Counted from the first letter of the stretch, positions 18,431-27,692 are shown. The stretch: 64,000 nucleotides of DNA from Aestuariivirga sp. (GCF_020252395.1 NZ_JADCDB010000009.1:62001-126000); one strand, 5' to 3'. Numbers and translations are program-made. Notes: generated from the letters alone by a model not told the origin.

Positions 18431-19840
18431 TCAGTTCGTGGACGCGGTGTTCTGCGAGAGGAATTTCATCGGGTCCAGCGCCACCGCACCCTTGCGCACT
18501 TCGAAGTGAAGCTGCGGGCTGGAGACGGCGCCAGTCTGGCCGGCCTTGGCGATCACATCGCCGCGCTTCACCGTGTCGCCGCGCTTGACGAAGAGCTCGC
18601 TGGCGTGGGCATAGGCCGTCACATAGCCTTCCTCGTGGCGGATGAGAACGAGGTTGCCATAGCCCTTCAGCTCGTTGCCCGAATAGGCGACGACGCCATC
18701 CGCCGCGGCGCGGATCGAGGTGCCTTCCGGCACCGCGATGTTGATGCCTTCGTTCTTCAAGCCATTGGCCTTGGGGCCGAAGCCCGAGATGATCTTGCCG
18801 CGCACCGGCCAGCGCATGCCGGGGGCTCCGGCAATGGGCGCGCCTTCGGCCACCGGCTGGCCACCGGCTTCGGGCGGCGGCGTGGTGGCGGCGGCGCCCG
18901 TGCCGGGGATCGGCTCCGGCGCGGGTGCGGGAGTGCTGGCCGCCGCGGTCTTCTGGCCCGCGCCCTCCTCGCCCGTGGCGGCAGGCATGTCGCCGGAAGC
19001 CGCAGTGGCGGCCTTGGGTGCTGCGGTCTTTGCGGCAGCAACGGCCGGAGCAGCCTCGCCGCCGGCAGGAATGCGCACCTTCTGGCCCAGCACCAGCTGC
19101 GCGTTGTGCGGCAGGCCGTTGGCATCGGCGATGGCATAGGGCGACATGCCGTACTGGCGGCCAAGCGAGAACAGCGTTTCGCCAGTTGCGACCGTGTGCA
19201 TCCCGCTGTTGGAGGTGGCGGCGACCGACGGGCCGGCCTTGAACGGCTTGGCGGCGGCGGCGGGAGTTCCGGGCTTCGGCGCGATTGGCGTGGCCGAGGG
19301 CTCGGCGAAGCTGGTGTTGTCCGGCGGGATGGCGTTCTGCGAGGCGACGCGCGGCGCGCCAGCGCCACCCGGCAGCTTCAGCACCTGGCCGGTGTGCACC
19401 GAGTAAGGCGCCTGGATGCCGTTCGCCGCCGCGAGCTCGGCCACCGAAAGGTCGTTGGCGCGGGCGACCGAGTAGAGCGTCATGCCGGGGCCGACCGTGA
19501 CGGTGCCGCCAGTGGCAGGCGCGGCGGCCGCAACCGCGGGCGCTGCCGGCGGGCGATACTGCGGGGCCTTGTAGGACCTGGAGTAATCGTAGGTGGGCGG
19601 CTGCGACGCGGCGCCGGTGAGCGGCTTCGAGGACACGCCCATGTCCGTGGTGCCGACATTGGAAGCATTCACATTCTTCGGCACGCTGGCGGTGTAGACC
19701 GGGTCGGCGTCTGAAGGGTTCGACGCGAAACGCTCCGTGTCCGCGGAGCAGGCGGTGAGCATGACAGCGGCGGTGGCGGAAACCAGAAACTGCGGCCGGG
19801 CGAAAGAGGACCAGGCGGTAAAGCAAAGTTTGGACGACAT
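18431..19840 (-). CDS. NlpD/DipM-like lipoprotein: two LysM domains plus degenerate LytM (M23) domain
   Basis: About 469 residues from the ATG at 19840 (GGAG 8 nt upstream). Lipobox VMLTAC near residue 31, a Pro/Ala-rich linker, LysM 1 (GMTLYSVARANDLSVAELA), LysM 2 (GETLFSLGRQYGMSPYAIA), then a peptidase M23 fold. The zinc-ligand motif HxGxD of active enzymes is NEGIN here, while the terminal LHFEVR is kept. This is the pattern of E. coli NlpD-type activators of cell-wall amidases. So it probably sits in the outer membrane, binds septal peptidoglycan and activates an amidase rather than cutting itself. Confidence 0.9.
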   Translation of the reverse strand: MSSKLCFTAWSSFARPQFLVSATAAVMLTACSADTERFASNPSDADPVYTASVPKNVNASNVGTTDMGVSSKPLTGAASQPPTYDYSRSYKAPQYRPPAAPAVAAAAPATGGTVTVGPGMTLYSVARANDLSVAELAAANGIQAPYSVHTGQVLKLPGGAGAPRVASQNAIPPDNTSFAEPSATPIAPKPGTPAAAAKPFKAGPSVAATSNSGMHTVATGETLFSLGRQYGMSPYAIADANGLPHNAQLVLGQKVRIPAGGEAAPAVAAAKTAAPKAATAASGDMPAATGEEGAGQKTAAASTPAPAPEPIPGTGAAATTPPPEAGGQPVAEGAPIAGAPGMRWPVRGKIISGFGPKANGLKNEGINIAVPEGTSIRAAADGVVAYSGNELKGYGNLVLIRHEEGYVTAYAHASELFVKRGDTVKRGDVIAKAGQTGAVSSPQLHFEVRKGAVALDPMKFLSQNTASTN

Positions 19841-19953
19841 GCCCCGAACTCCAGAACAAACTGACACATGCAAAAATGGCTTGGTTAGGTTAAGGGAGCG
19901 TTATCGCTGACGAAATCTTGTTCGTTTTGGAACAGATAGTGAACGCAGGCCGT

Positions 19954-20439
19954 TCAGAGCAGGCGGCCTTCGCCGTGATGATCGAGCTTTTCCAGCATCT
20001 CACTTGCGGTGAGATGCATTACGGGGTGACGCCAGCGGGGCGCGATCTCCGCGATGGGGGCCAGTACGAATATACGCTCGGCAATGCCGGGGTGCGGCAG
20101 CACCGGCGGCCGCTCCGTGCGGACAAGGCCGCGATAATCGAGAAGGTCGAGGTCCAGCGTGCGCGGGCCCCAGCGCAGTGTGCGCACGCGGCCAGCCTCG
20201 CGCTCGATCGCATGGAGCCGCGCCAGCAGGTCCTCGGGCGAAAGCGCCGTCTCCACTTCCGCAACGGCATTCACGAAATCCGGCTGGCCGGTGACGCCGA
20301 AGGGCGCCGTCACCAGGAGGCGTGACGCGCGCCGCAGCGTGACGCCGCCCTGGTCGAGATGGCGCAGCGCTTTTTCCACCGCAGCGCGCGGTGTGCCCCA
20401 GGGGCCGTCGCTATTGGCGCCGAGTGCCACGAGAATCAT
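19954..20439 (-). CDS. folK: 2-amino-4-hydroxy-6-hydroxymethyldihydropteridine pyrophosphokinase
   Basis: 161 residues. HPPK signature RWGPRTLDLDLLDY (residues ~89-102; the Asp pair binds Mg-ATP), N-terminus MILVALGANSDGPWG, and QPDFVNAVAEVET. It adds pyrophosphate to the pterin in folate synthesis. Divergent from the NYN gene with 76 bp between them; no folP or folB is seen beside it. Confidence 0.94.
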   Translation of the reverse strand: MILVALGANSDGPWGTPRAAVEKALRHLDQGGVTLRRASRLLVTAPFGVTGQPDFVNAVAEVETALSPEDLLARLHAIEREAGRVRTLRWGPRTLDLDLLDYRGLVRTERPPVLPHPGIAERIFVLAPIAEIAPRWRHPVMHLTASEMLEKLDHHGEGRLL

Positions 20440-20515
20440 TTTGCTTGAGCGGGGTTGGCTGGCTGTCTAAATCGGTTACATACTCGAACACATACACGGC
20501 CAGGAGTTTTCATTC

Positions 20516-21112
20516 ATGCATTTTTACCCGGACGAGCGCGTTGCTCTGTTCATCGATGGGTCCAACCTTTACGCCACCGCCAAGACGCTCGGCTTCGATA
20601 TCGACTACAAGCGCCTGCTCGGCTACTTCCGTAAGCGCGCGCGGCTGGTCCGCGCCATCTATTACACAGCACTGCTGGACGATGCCGAGTATTCGCCGAT
20701 CAAGCCGCTGATCGACTGGCTGGACTACAATGGCTACCGCGTCGTCACCAAGCCGGCAAAGGAATTCACCGACGCCATGGGCCGCCGCAAGGTGAAGGGC
20801 AACATGGACATCGAACTGGCGGTGGATGCGATGCAGCTGTGCGATCAGCTCGACCACATCGTGCTGTTTTCGGGCGATGGCGACTTCCGCTCGCTGGTCG
20901 CCGCGGTGCAGGCCAAGGGCCGCCGGGCGACGGTGGTCTCAACCCTCACCACGAGGCCGCCGATGATCGCCGACGAACTGCGCCGCCAGACGGATCAGTT
21001 CATCGACCTGGCCGACCTCAAGGACGAGATCGGCCGCGACCCGTCGGAGCGCCGCGAGCGCCCGGCGCCTGCAGCCCCGCGCGAGAGCTTCGAGGACTTT
21101 GCCGATATCTGA
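20516..21112 (+). CDS. NYN domain protein (LabA/DUF88 family)
   Basis: 198 residues. PIN-like NYN nuclease fold: ERVALFIDGSNLYATAK (first Asp), KGNMDIELAVDAMQL and HIVLFSGDGDFRSLVAAV (further acidic residues), VVSTLTTRPPMIADELRRQTDQFIDL. The acidic residues expected for metal-dependent RNase activity are present. This LabA-like clade is widespread in alphaproteobacteria, with an unclear RNA-processing role. It overlaps the UDG gene by 14 nt. Confidence 0.9.
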   Translation: MHFYPDERVALFIDGSNLYATAKTLGFDIDYKRLLGYFRKRARLVRAIYYTALLDDAEYSPIKPLIDWLDYNGYRVVTKPAKEFTDAMGRRKVKGNMDIELAVDAMQLCDQLDHIVLFSGDGDFRSLVAAVQAKGRRATVVSTLTTRPPMIADELRRQTDQFIDLADLKDEIGRDPSERRERPAPAAPRESFEDFADI

Positions 21113-21752
21113 TTCAAGGGGCGATGAGCCTGGCCGCGACTGCCCGCTCTGCCCGCGCCTCGTCCAATACCGGCACGAGCAGCGCAAGCTGCACCCGGAC
21201 TGGTTCAATGCGCCGGTGCCGGCCTTCGGCGGAGATGATGCGCGGCTTCTGATCGCCGGACTTGCACCAGGCGTTGCCGGCGCGAACCGCACGGGCCGCC
21301 CCTTCACCGGCGACTATGCGGGCGAACTGCTCTATGGAACGCTCATCCATTTCGGGTTTGCCAAGGGCGTGTTCCGCGCTGACCCCAAGGACGGTCTGAC
21401 GCTTTCCGGCACGATGATCGCCAATGCCGTGCGCTGCGTGCCGCCGCAGAACAAGCCGCTGCCCATCGAGATCAAGAATTGCAACGGCTTCCTCCGTGCA
21501 CGGATGGATGCGCTCCCGCGGCTGAAGGCCGTCGTGGCGCTGGGCCGCATCGCGCATGACGGAGTGCTCACCGCACTCACGGCGAAGAAGTCGGCTCATC
21601 CCTTCTCGCACGGATGCGAACACCAGATCGGGGACGTGCGCCTCTTCGACAGCTATCACTGCTCGCGCTACAACACGAATACAGGCGTGCTGACGCAGAA
21701 GATGTTCAGGGCTGTGTTCGGGCGCGTGCGGGAGTATCTCGACTCGTTGTGA
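21099..21752 (+). CDS. Uracil-DNA glycosylase, family 5-like (UdgB)
   Basis: 217 residues. CPLCPRL near the start and later Cys (AVRCVPP, SYHCSRYN) are the candidate ligands of the 4Fe-4S cluster of thermostable-type UDGs. Motif 1 GLAPGVAGANRTGRPFTGD lacks the catalytic Asp/Asn of families 1 and 4, as in family 5. Motif 2 is SYHCSRYNT, where relatives usually have HPS. Removes uracil and deaminated bases from DNA. The gene overlaps the 3' end of the NYN gene, so both are likely made from one message. Confidence 0.88.
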   Translation: MPISDSRGDEPGRDCPLCPRLVQYRHEQRKLHPDWFNAPVPAFGGDDARLLIAGLAPGVAGANRTGRPFTGDYAGELLYGTLIHFGFAKGVFRADPKDGLTLSGTMIANAVRCVPPQNKPLPIEIKNCNGFLRARMDALPRLKAVVALGRIAHDGVLTALTAKKSAHPFSHGCEHQIGDVRLFDSYHCSRYNTNTGVLTQKMFRAVFGRVREYLDSL

Positions 21753-21757
21753 GAGCC

Positions 21758-21878
21758 CTCATCCGCCCTTTGGGCGTTTTGTCCCATTGCGTGCCGCAAC
21801 GGGGGAAGGACTCGCGGCTCCATCTCCTTCTCCGGTTGGGCAAGCCAACGGGAGAAGGGAGCCGGCAGGCCGGATGAG
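21758..21878. repeat. Rhizobial-type intergenic palindrome
   Basis: Ends CTCATCCG (21758-21765) and CGGATGAG (21871-21878) are inverted. Inside is an imperfect hairpin CCTTCTCCGGTTGG / CCAACGGGAGAAGG (within 21829-21858). The CTCATCCG...CCTTCTCC layout is the common palindromic element of rhizobial intergenic regions and is related to the one at 2231-2380. It fills the gap between the convergent UDG and peroxiredoxin genes. Confidence 0.75.
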
Positions 21879-21901
21879 AGCTTGCTCCCGCGAGTTGCGC
21901 C

Positions 21902-22402
21902 CTACATCAGCGCCGCCAGCACCTCGACGGCATCTCTCTCCGGCTCCGTCACGGGAAAGCGCACGGAGGAGACGACACCGTCATTCAGGATGAAAGTGAT
22001 GCGCTGAAGATAGAGCCCGCCGCCGGTTTCGAACATGGGAAGGCCGAGGCGCGACTGGAACAGGCGGCCGTGATCCGACAGCAGCCGGTAGCTGAGCGAA
22101 TTGCGCGCCACGAAGTCCTGCTGCCATTCGGCCGTCAGCATGCTGAGCCCGAACAGCTTGACGCCAAGCCGGCGAAATTCGCCATAGAGATTCGAATAGG
22201 CCAGCGCCTGCGGCGTCGAGCCGTGCGCACCCTTGATGTGGTCCCAGTTCGGCGGGTTCGGATAGCCGGGCCTGCCGGTGAAGGGATAGCAGAATATCAC
22301 CGCCGGGCCCTGGATGCGCGCCGGATTGACGGGCGAACCCGAGGTGGCCTCAAGATCGACGTTCGGCATCCTGCGGCCTTGCAGATGCTGCATGAAAACC
22401 AT
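21902..22402 (-). CDS. Peroxiredoxin-like protein lacking the peroxidatic cysteine
   Basis: 166 residues with the thioredoxin-like AhpC/TSA fold: AVIFCYPFTGRPG, NWDHIKGAHGSTPQA, LFGLSMLTAEWQQDF, YRLLSDHGRLFQSRLGLPMFE. In relatives the block after the Trp reads GARGCTPQSC, carrying the peroxidatic Cys. Here both Cys are replaced (GAHGSTPQA), leaving only Cys38 in FCYP. Normal peroxidase chemistry is therefore unlikely; a sensor, scaffold or altered mechanism is possible. An alternative Met start lies at residue 4. Confidence 0.82.
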   Translation of the reverse strand: MVFMQHLQGRRMPNVDLEATSGSPVNPARIQGPAVIFCYPFTGRPGYPNPPNWDHIKGAHGSTPQALAYSNLYGEFRRLGVKLFGLSMLTAEWQQDFVARNSLSYRLLSDHGRLFQSRLGLPMFETGGGLYLQRITFILNDGVVSSVRFPVTEPERDAVEVLAALM

Positions 22403-22413
22403 GTCGCCCGAAT

Positions 22414-22911
22414 TCAGCCTTTCCCGCGCATCAGACGCGCCCGCTCACGGTCCCATGAGCGTTCCTTGATCGTCTCGCGCTTGTCGTGCAGCTTCTTGCC
22501 GCGGGCCAGCGCAATGTCGACCTTCACGCGCCCTCTCGGGTTGAAGAACATCTTGAGCGGAATGATGGTCAGGTGCTCCTTCAGCACGCCGGCTGAGAGC
22601 TTGTTGATCTCGGACTTGTGGAGGAGCAGTTTCCTGGGCCGCTTGGGCTCATGGTTGAAGCGGTTGGCCTCGCGGTATTCCGGAATGTTGGAATTGATGA
22701 GCCAGAGCTCGCCCCCCTTCATCGCGGCGTAGGCCTCGGCCAGGTTGGTGTGGCCGGTGCGCAACGATTTAACCTCTGAACCTTTAAGCTCGATTCCAGC
22801 CTCGAAGGCCTGCAGGATCTCGTAGTCGAAGCGGGCGCGGCGATTGTCGGAGACGACCTTGATGCCCTCTTGCTTGCGCGACGCCTTGGCGCCGCCGCCC
22901 TTGGAACTCAT
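22414..22911 (-). CDS. smpB: SsrA-binding protein SmpB
   Basis: 165 residues, with [32 protein letters not shown], the tmRNA-binding OB fold, [40 protein letters not shown] and a basic C-tail. It delivers tmRNA to stalled ribosomes. It starts 1 nt after the dapA stop, so the pair is coupled. Confidence 0.97.
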   Translation of the reverse strand: MSSKGGGAKASRKQEGIKVVSDNRRARFDYEILQAFEAGIELKGSEVKSLRTGHTNLAEAYAAMKGGELWLINSNIPEYREANRFNHEPKRPRKLLLHKSEINKLSAGVLKEHLTIIPLKMFFNPRGRVKVDIALARGKKLHDKRETIKERSWDRERARLMRGKG

Positions 22912-22912
22912 C

Positions 22913-23794
22913 TCAGTTCAACAGTCCCGCGTGGATCATCGCCTCGCGCACCGTCTTCCTGGTCGATTCGGCCACGGGCACCATGGGAAGCCGCGCTTCG
23001 GGCGTGCAGAGACCCAGGAGACTCGCGGCATACTTCACAGGGCCGGGGCTCGTCTCCACGAACATCGCATGATGCAGCGGCATCAGCCGGTCCTGCATCT
23101 GCAGTGCTTTGGCATAGTCGCCCTTCAGCGTCGCCTCCTGGAACTCGGCGCAGAGGCGCGGCGCCACATTGGCCGTGACCGAGATGCAGCCCACGCCGCC
23201 ATGGGCATTGAACCCCAGCGCCGTGCCATCCTCGCCCGAAAGCTGAATGAAATCCTTGCCCGAAGCGAGCCGCTGACGCGAGGGCCTGGTGAGGTCGGCC
23301 GACGCGTCTTTGGTGCCGATGATGTTTCTGCAGTCGTGCGACAGCCTCGCCAGCGTCTCGACCGAGATGTTGGCCACCGTTCGGCCCGGCACGTTGTAGA
23401 CAATGACCGGAATATCCACCGCATCGGCAATCGCCCGGAAATGCGCGTAGAGGCCGTCCTGGGTGGGCTTGTTGTAATAGGGAACAACCACCAGGGCAGC
23501 ATCGGCGCCGGCTTCCTTGGCGTGCCGCGTGTAGTCGATCGCCTCGGCGGTCGAATTCGAACCCGTGCCGGCGACGACGGGCACGCGGCCGCGCGCCTCC
23601 TCGATGCAGACCTCGATCACGCGCTTGTGTTCATCGGGGTCAAGCGTCGGGCTCTCGCCCGTGGTACCTACGGGAACAAGGCCATGAGAGCCCTGCTCGA
23701 TCTGCCAATTCACGAATTTCCTGAACGCCGCCTCGTCAACCTTGCCATCCTGAATGGGGGTGATAAGCGCGGGGAAGGAACCTCTCAACTGCAC
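22913..23794 (-). CDS. dapA: 4-hydroxy-tetrahydrodipicolinate synthase
   Basis: About 293 residues, a TIM-barrel lyase of lysine/diaminopimelate synthesis. [13 protein letters not shown] at the start, the GTTGESPTL motif, YNVPGRT with the catalytic Tyr, and the Schiff-base Lys in NIIGTKDAS. The GTG at 23794 is chosen: GGAG lies 7 nt upstream and it gives the normal length. An ATG at 23839 adds 15 residues but has no ribosome site. DapA also supplies cell-wall precursor, fitting the divergent lytic transglycosylase. Confidence 0.95.
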   Translation of the reverse strand: MQLRGSFPALITPIQDGKVDEAAFRKFVNWQIEQGSHGLVPVGTTGESPTLDPDEHKRVIEVCIEEARGRVPVVAGTGSNSTAEAIDYTRHAKEAGADAALVVVPYYNKPTQDGLYAHFRAIADAVDIPVIVYNVPGRTVANISVETLARLSHDCRNIIGTKDASADLTRPSRQRLASGKDFIQLSGEDGTALGFNAHGGVGCISVTANVAPRLCAEFQEATLKGDYAKALQMQDRLMPLHHAMFVETSPGPVKYAASLLGLCTPEARLPMVPVAESTRKTVREAMIHAGLLN

Positions 23795-24009
23795 GGGACT
23801 GCTCCGGAAAAGACTTGAAGGTAAGAAGTTGGAAACCATGGCGGGCTAGTTTGAGACCGGTTTCACCGCCAGCCCGCAAACGGCGCGGCACCATAGACGC
23901 ATCGCCGCAGAGCGGCAAGCGCCGATGGAGCCTCCGGGCAGGCCATGCTAAGGGCACAATTGCCCCCTAGCGGCGCTTCTCGAAGATCAAGGGATTGATT
24001 GGATCGTTC

Positions 24010-26160
24010 ATGGGTATCAGCCGCTTCCTGCGCATCAGCCTGATCGCGATTGCCGCCACCACAGCGCTGGTGGCGCCCGGATTCGTGTTGCAGTCCAGCG
24101 TGGTGCTGGCCGCCTCCGAGCCTTCCCCGGCGGCGATCGAGGCGGCGAAGCTGGCGCTCGGCGGCGACTTCGCGGCGGCGGGCGAGGCGGCGCAGCGCTC
24201 GGACGACCCCGCGGCGATCAAGCTCGTGGAGCTGATCTTCCTGCGCGACCGCCCCAATGACGCGGGCTACCAGCGCATCATCGCCTTCCTCGACACCGCG
24301 CCCAAGTGGCCGCTGTCGGAGGCCCTGCTCAAGCGCGCCGAGCGCTCGCTCTATGTCAACAACGAACCACCCGAGCTGATCCTTCAGCACTTCGCCAAGA
24401 GGAAACCCGTCACTGACGAGGGCTCGCTGGCGCTGGCGCGCGCCCTCGTCGCGACGGGCGATATGCCGGGTGCGCGCGCTCAGGTGCAGAAAGTGTGGGC
24501 AGACCCCGAAGCCACCGCCGAACTCGAAAAGCAGGTCTCCTCGGAATTCGGCGAGCTGCTGACGGCGGACGACAACAAGCGCCGCATGTGGCGCCTCGTC
24601 TATGCGCTGGAAACCAATGCGGCGATCCGCGTGTCGAAGCGCCTGCCGGCGGAGTACCAGAAGGCCGCCGCCGTGGCGCAGAAGCTGGTGCGCGGCGAGA
24701 AAGGCGCCGACAAGCTCTATGGCGGCCTCTCCTCCGGCATGCGCGGCCAGCTGGGCATGCGCTATGCGCTCGCCCGCTACTATCGCGTGAACGAAAAATA
24801 CGCCAAGGCGCGCGACGTGCTGCTCACCGTGCCGGGTGACGCCGGCAAGATGGGCGACGCCGAGGCCTGGTGGGTCGAGCGCCGCATCGTGGCGCGCCGC
24901 TCGATCGGCCTCGACGATCCGAAGCCGGCGCGCAGGGCCGCTTACAAGATCGCCGCCGCCCATGGCTTCGAGAATGGCGACGGGGCGGTGGAGGGAGAGT
25001 TCCTCGCCGGCTGGATCGCGCTGCGCCACCTGAACGACCCGCAGACGGCGCTGGGCCACTTCCAGCGCCTGGGCCAGATCGCGCCGTCGCGCAGCGAGAA
25101 GGCCCGCGCGGGCTACTGGACGGGCCGCGCCCATGAGGCGATGGGCGACAAGGGCAATGCCAAGGCCGCCTACAAGGAAGCCTCGGCCTATTCCACCACC
25201 TATTACGGCCAGCTGGCGCGCGAGAAGATCGGTCTGGGCAAGGTGCCGGAGGAAATCGAGAGCGGCAAGGCCTCCAGCGCGGCGGAGGCCAAGGTCAACA
25301 AGGATGAGGTGGTTCGCGCCTTCAAGATCATGGAGCAGGCAGGCACGCAGAACGACCTTTACATGTTCCTGTGGTCCTTCGCCAACCGCTTCGATACGGC
25401 CGACGAGATGAATGCCGCCGCCTCCATCGTCTGGGATGCCGGCGGCGCCAGCATGGCCGTGCGCCTTGCCAAGGCGGCGGCACAGCAGAACGTCGACATC
25501 GACTCGTGGGGCTATCCGGTGCGGGCGCTTCCCGGCTGGAAGCGGGTGGGCAAGCCCGTCGAGAAGCCGCTGGTCTTCGCGCTGGCGCGTCAGGAGAGCG
25601 AGTTCAACCCCAACGCCGGCTCGAAGGTTGGCGCGCAGGGCCTGATGCAGATCATGCCGGGCACCGCGAAGCTCATCGCCAAGCAGCATGGCATCAAATA
25701 CAACCCCTCGCAGCTGATGGACCCCGTTGTCAACGTCACGCTGGGTGCGGCCCATCTCGGCGACCTCGTCGCCGATCACGACGGCTCCTATGTGCTCACA
25801 CTCGTATCCTACAACGCGGGTCCCCGCCGGTCGCGCGAGTGGATCAAGGAATATGGCGACTTCCGCGCCGGCCAGGTGGACCCCATCGACTGGGTCGAAT
25901 CCATCCCCTTCCAGGAAACCCGCCAATATGTGCAGAAGGTGATGCAGAACCTGCACGTCTACCGGTCGCGCCTCGCGCCCAAGACAGTGCGGCCGATGAC
26001 GGCGGACCTTATGCGCGGCGCGCGCACCGGCAGCCTCGACGCCGCCTCCACTGCTCCGTCGGCCGATGGCACAACCGGGGCCGCCGAACCGGCGGCGGGC
26101 TCGACCACGGGCGGCTGCGCCAAGGCCTCGATCGCATCGCTGATCGGCGGCTGCAACTGA
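24010..26160 (+). CDS. Soluble lytic murein transglycosylase
   Basis: About 716 residues. Signal peptide (MGISRFLRISLIAIAATTALVAPG), a long alpha-helical superhelix with TPR-like repeats (residues ~40-500), then a Slt catalytic domain with Glu in ALARQESEFNPNAGS and GLMQIMPGTAK, followed by VNVTLGAAHLGDL and SYNAGPRR. Cleaves glycan strands to anhydro-muropeptides in the periplasm. A TTG at 23995 is another possible start; neither has a strong ribosome site. The Thr/Ala/Gly-rich C-tail (last ~45 residues) is low complexity. Confidence 0.93.
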   Translation: MGISRFLRISLIAIAATTALVAPGFVLQSSVVLAASEPSPAAIEAAKLALGGDFAAAGEAAQRSDDPAAIKLVELIFLRDRPNDAGYQRIIAFLDTAPKWPLSEALLKRAERSLYVNNEPPELILQHFAKRKPVTDEGSLALARALVATGDMPGARAQVQKVWADPEATAELEKQVSSEFGELLTADDNKRRMWRLVYALETNAAIRVSKRLPAEYQKAAAVAQKLVRGEKGADKLYGGLSSGMRGQLGMRYALARYYRVNEKYAKARDVLLTVPGDAGKMGDAEAWWVERRIVARRSIGLDDPKPARRAAYKIAAAHGFENGDGAVEGEFLAGWIALRHLNDPQTALGHFQRLGQIAPSRSEKARAGYWTGRAHEAMGDKGNAKAAYKEASAYSTTYYGQLAREKIGLGKVPEEIESGKASSAAEAKVNKDEVVRAFKIMEQAGTQNDLYMFLWSFANRFDTADEMNAAASIVWDAGGASMAVRLAKAAAQQNVDIDSWGYPVRALPGWKRVGKPVEKPLVFALARQESEFNPNAGSKVGAQGLMQIMPGTAKLIAKQHGIKYNPSQLMDPVVNVTLGAAHLGDLVADHDGSYVLTLVSYNAGPRRSREWIKEYGDFRAGQVDPIDWVESIPFQETRQYVQKVMQNLHVYRSRLAPKTVRPMTADLMRGARTGSLDAASTAPSADGTTGAAEPAAGSTTGGCAKASIASLIGGCN

Positions 26161-26163
26161 GGC

Positions 26164-27039
26164 ATGGACTACGCGGAGCACCTGGTTCCGGCCGCCGACG
26201 GCACGCAACTCTATGCGCGGGACTACGCGGCGGACCGCAAGGACCTGGCGCCCATCGTCTGCCTGCCCGGGCTCACGCGCAATTCCAGGGATTTCGAGAC
26301 GATCGCGCCACGGCTGGCGGAGACGCGCCGCGTGCTGGCCTTCGACTTCCGCGGCCGCGGCCGCTCCGGCCGTGCCGATCCGGCCACCTACCGGCCGGAC
26401 CAGGAAGTGGCGGACACGCTGCATGTGCTCGACTCGCTGGGCATCGATCGCTTCGCCATCATCGGCACGTCGCGCGGCGGCATTTGCGCCATGGCGATGG
26501 CGGCCCGCGCGCTGCCGCGCATGGCGGGAGTCGTCTTCAACGACATCGGGCCGAAGATCGACAAGGCCGGATTGCTCCGTATCCGGAGCTATCTCGGCGC
26601 CGATCCGCGCTTCGCCGGCTGGGACGCGGCCGTCGCCGCGCTGAAATCTTCGAACCCCGGTTTCGGCAGCTTGAGTGAGGACGAATGGCTGGCCTTCGCG
26701 CGCCGCGTCCACCGCGAGGTGAACGGCAAACCGCGCGCCGACTATGACCCGGCGCTGGCGCGGAATTTCCCCAGCGCCGCCCAAATCGAGGCCGGCCAGG
26801 TGCCTGAACTCTGGGCGCTGCTCGATGTGATGGCCGATGTGCCGTCGCTGGTGCTGCGCGGCGAACATTCGGACCTGCTAAGCCCGGCCACCGTCGCGGC
26901 CATGCACCAGCGCCACCGGCGGCTCGACTCCGCCACGGTCAGGGACCGCGGCCACGTGCCCTTCCTCGACGAGCCGGAGAGCGTTGCGGCCATAGATCGC
27001 TGGCTGAAGGCCGTGGACGGGTACGGGACAACTTCCTAG
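26164..27039 (+). CDS. Alpha/beta hydrolase
   Basis: 291 residues. Nucleophile elbow GTSRGG (Ser ~107), oxyanion block VCLPGLTRNSRDF, FDFRGRGRSGRAD, acid in LVLRGEHSDLLS and His in DRGHVPFLDEP. A serine hydrolase/esterase-like enzyme of unknown substrate. Follows the transglycosylase by 3 nt and is probably co-transcribed. Confidence 0.9.
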   Translation: MDYAEHLVPAADGTQLYARDYAADRKDLAPIVCLPGLTRNSRDFETIAPRLAETRRVLAFDFRGRGRSGRADPATYRPDQEVADTLHVLDSLGIDRFAIIGTSRGGICAMAMAARALPRMAGVVFNDIGPKIDKAGLLRIRSYLGADPRFAGWDAAVAALKSSNPGFGSLSEDEWLAFARRVHREVNGKPRADYDPALARNFPSAAQIEAGQVPELWALLDVMADVPSLVLRGEHSDLLSPATVAAMHQRHRRLDSATVRDRGHVPFLDEPESVAAIDRWLKAVDGYGTTS

Positions 27040-27097
27040 ACCCGGATCATCTTGCGCGCCGGAGGCCGCGTCCCCTGCCGATCTGGGCGGGCCGCCC

Positions 27098-27223
27098 TCA
27101 GGCCCCCGCGCGGGGGCCCCGGCGCCAGCGGTCGCTCAGCCAGCGGGCGAAGGCGCCCAGCGGGCAGCCGGCGAGGAACACCACCGCCATCCACAGGGCG
27201 AGCTCCGCATAATAATGGATCAT
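27098..27223 (-). CDS. Tiny membrane protein, third gene of a mini-operon
   Basis: 41 residues with one hydrophobic segment (residues ~8-27, ALWMAVVFLAGCPLGAFA) and a basic tail (SDRWRRGPR), giving a predicted N-out/C-in single pass. Its ATG overlaps the stop of the gene before it (ATGA), the strongest reason to believe it is translated. No family recognised. GC and codon use match the core genome. Confidence 0.5.
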   Translation of the reverse strand: MIHYYAELALWMAVVFLAGCPLGAFARWLSDRWRRGPRAGA

Positions 27224-27390
27224 GATCCGCCCTCCTCCGGGTCCGGCGGCGTGTCCGGCGGCTCGCCGGCCATCCGCCAGCCCACCCAGGCGCCGAGCCA
27301 CAGCGCCACCAGCATCCAGAACCAGTGAAAGCGCAGCAGGAACAGCGTTCCCGACAGGTTCAGCGCATCTTCCAGCCAGGCCGGCATCAT
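27220..27390 (-). CDS. Small single-pass membrane protein, second gene of a mini-operon
   Basis: 56 residues: MMPAWLEDALNLSGTLFLLR, a Trp-rich hydrophobic core (FWMLVALWLGAWVGW, ~24-39), and an acidic, Pro-rich tail (EPPDTPPDPEEGG). The ATGA overlap with the BON-like gene upstream and the next gene downstream shows a tightly coupled three-gene unit. Function unknown; it may anchor or partner the upstream protein. Confidence 0.55.
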   Translation of the reverse strand: MMPAWLEDALNLSGTLFLLRFHWFWMLVALWLGAWVGWRMAGEPPDTPPDPEEGGS

Positions 27391-27692
27391 GGCGATCTGA
27401 CTCCCACATGCATGTCGACGTGGCGCACGCCCTCGGTGCCGGCCACCGCGGCGCGCGCCCGCTCCACCGCTGCCCTGTCCGGGGCCTCGCCGCGAATCTC
27501 CACGTCGCGGAAGGTCACCATCGGCTTGGCCCAGCCTTGCCCCGCATCCGCCAGCGCCGCCTGTACGCGGCGGCCGATCTCCGGCCCGAGTTTCGGCCCA
27601 TCGATGACTGCCGCCGCCAGGAATGGCAGGATGGCCAGCGGCAGGTGCACCAGCCACCGCAGCGGCTTCAGATATGAGATGAGATCGCTCAT
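27387..27692 (-). CDS. Membrane-anchored BON-like domain protein, first gene of a mini-operon
   Basis: 101 residues. N-terminal hydrophobic anchor (LVHLPLAILPFLAAAVIDG, ~14-32), then a small alpha/beta part: GRRVQAALADAGQGWAKPMVTFRDVEIRGEAPDRAAVERARAAVAGTEGVRHVD, the layout of a BON (lipid-binding-like) domain as found at the N-terminus of OmpA-type wall-binding proteins. Here it stands alone, without the OmpA part. The start at 27692 is the first Met; no strong ribosome site. Confidence 0.65.
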   Translation of the reverse strand: MSDLISYLKPLRWLVHLPLAILPFLAAAVIDGPKLGPEIGRRVQAALADAGQGWAKPMVTFRDVEIRGEAPDRAAVERARAAVAGTEGVRHVDMHVGVRSP

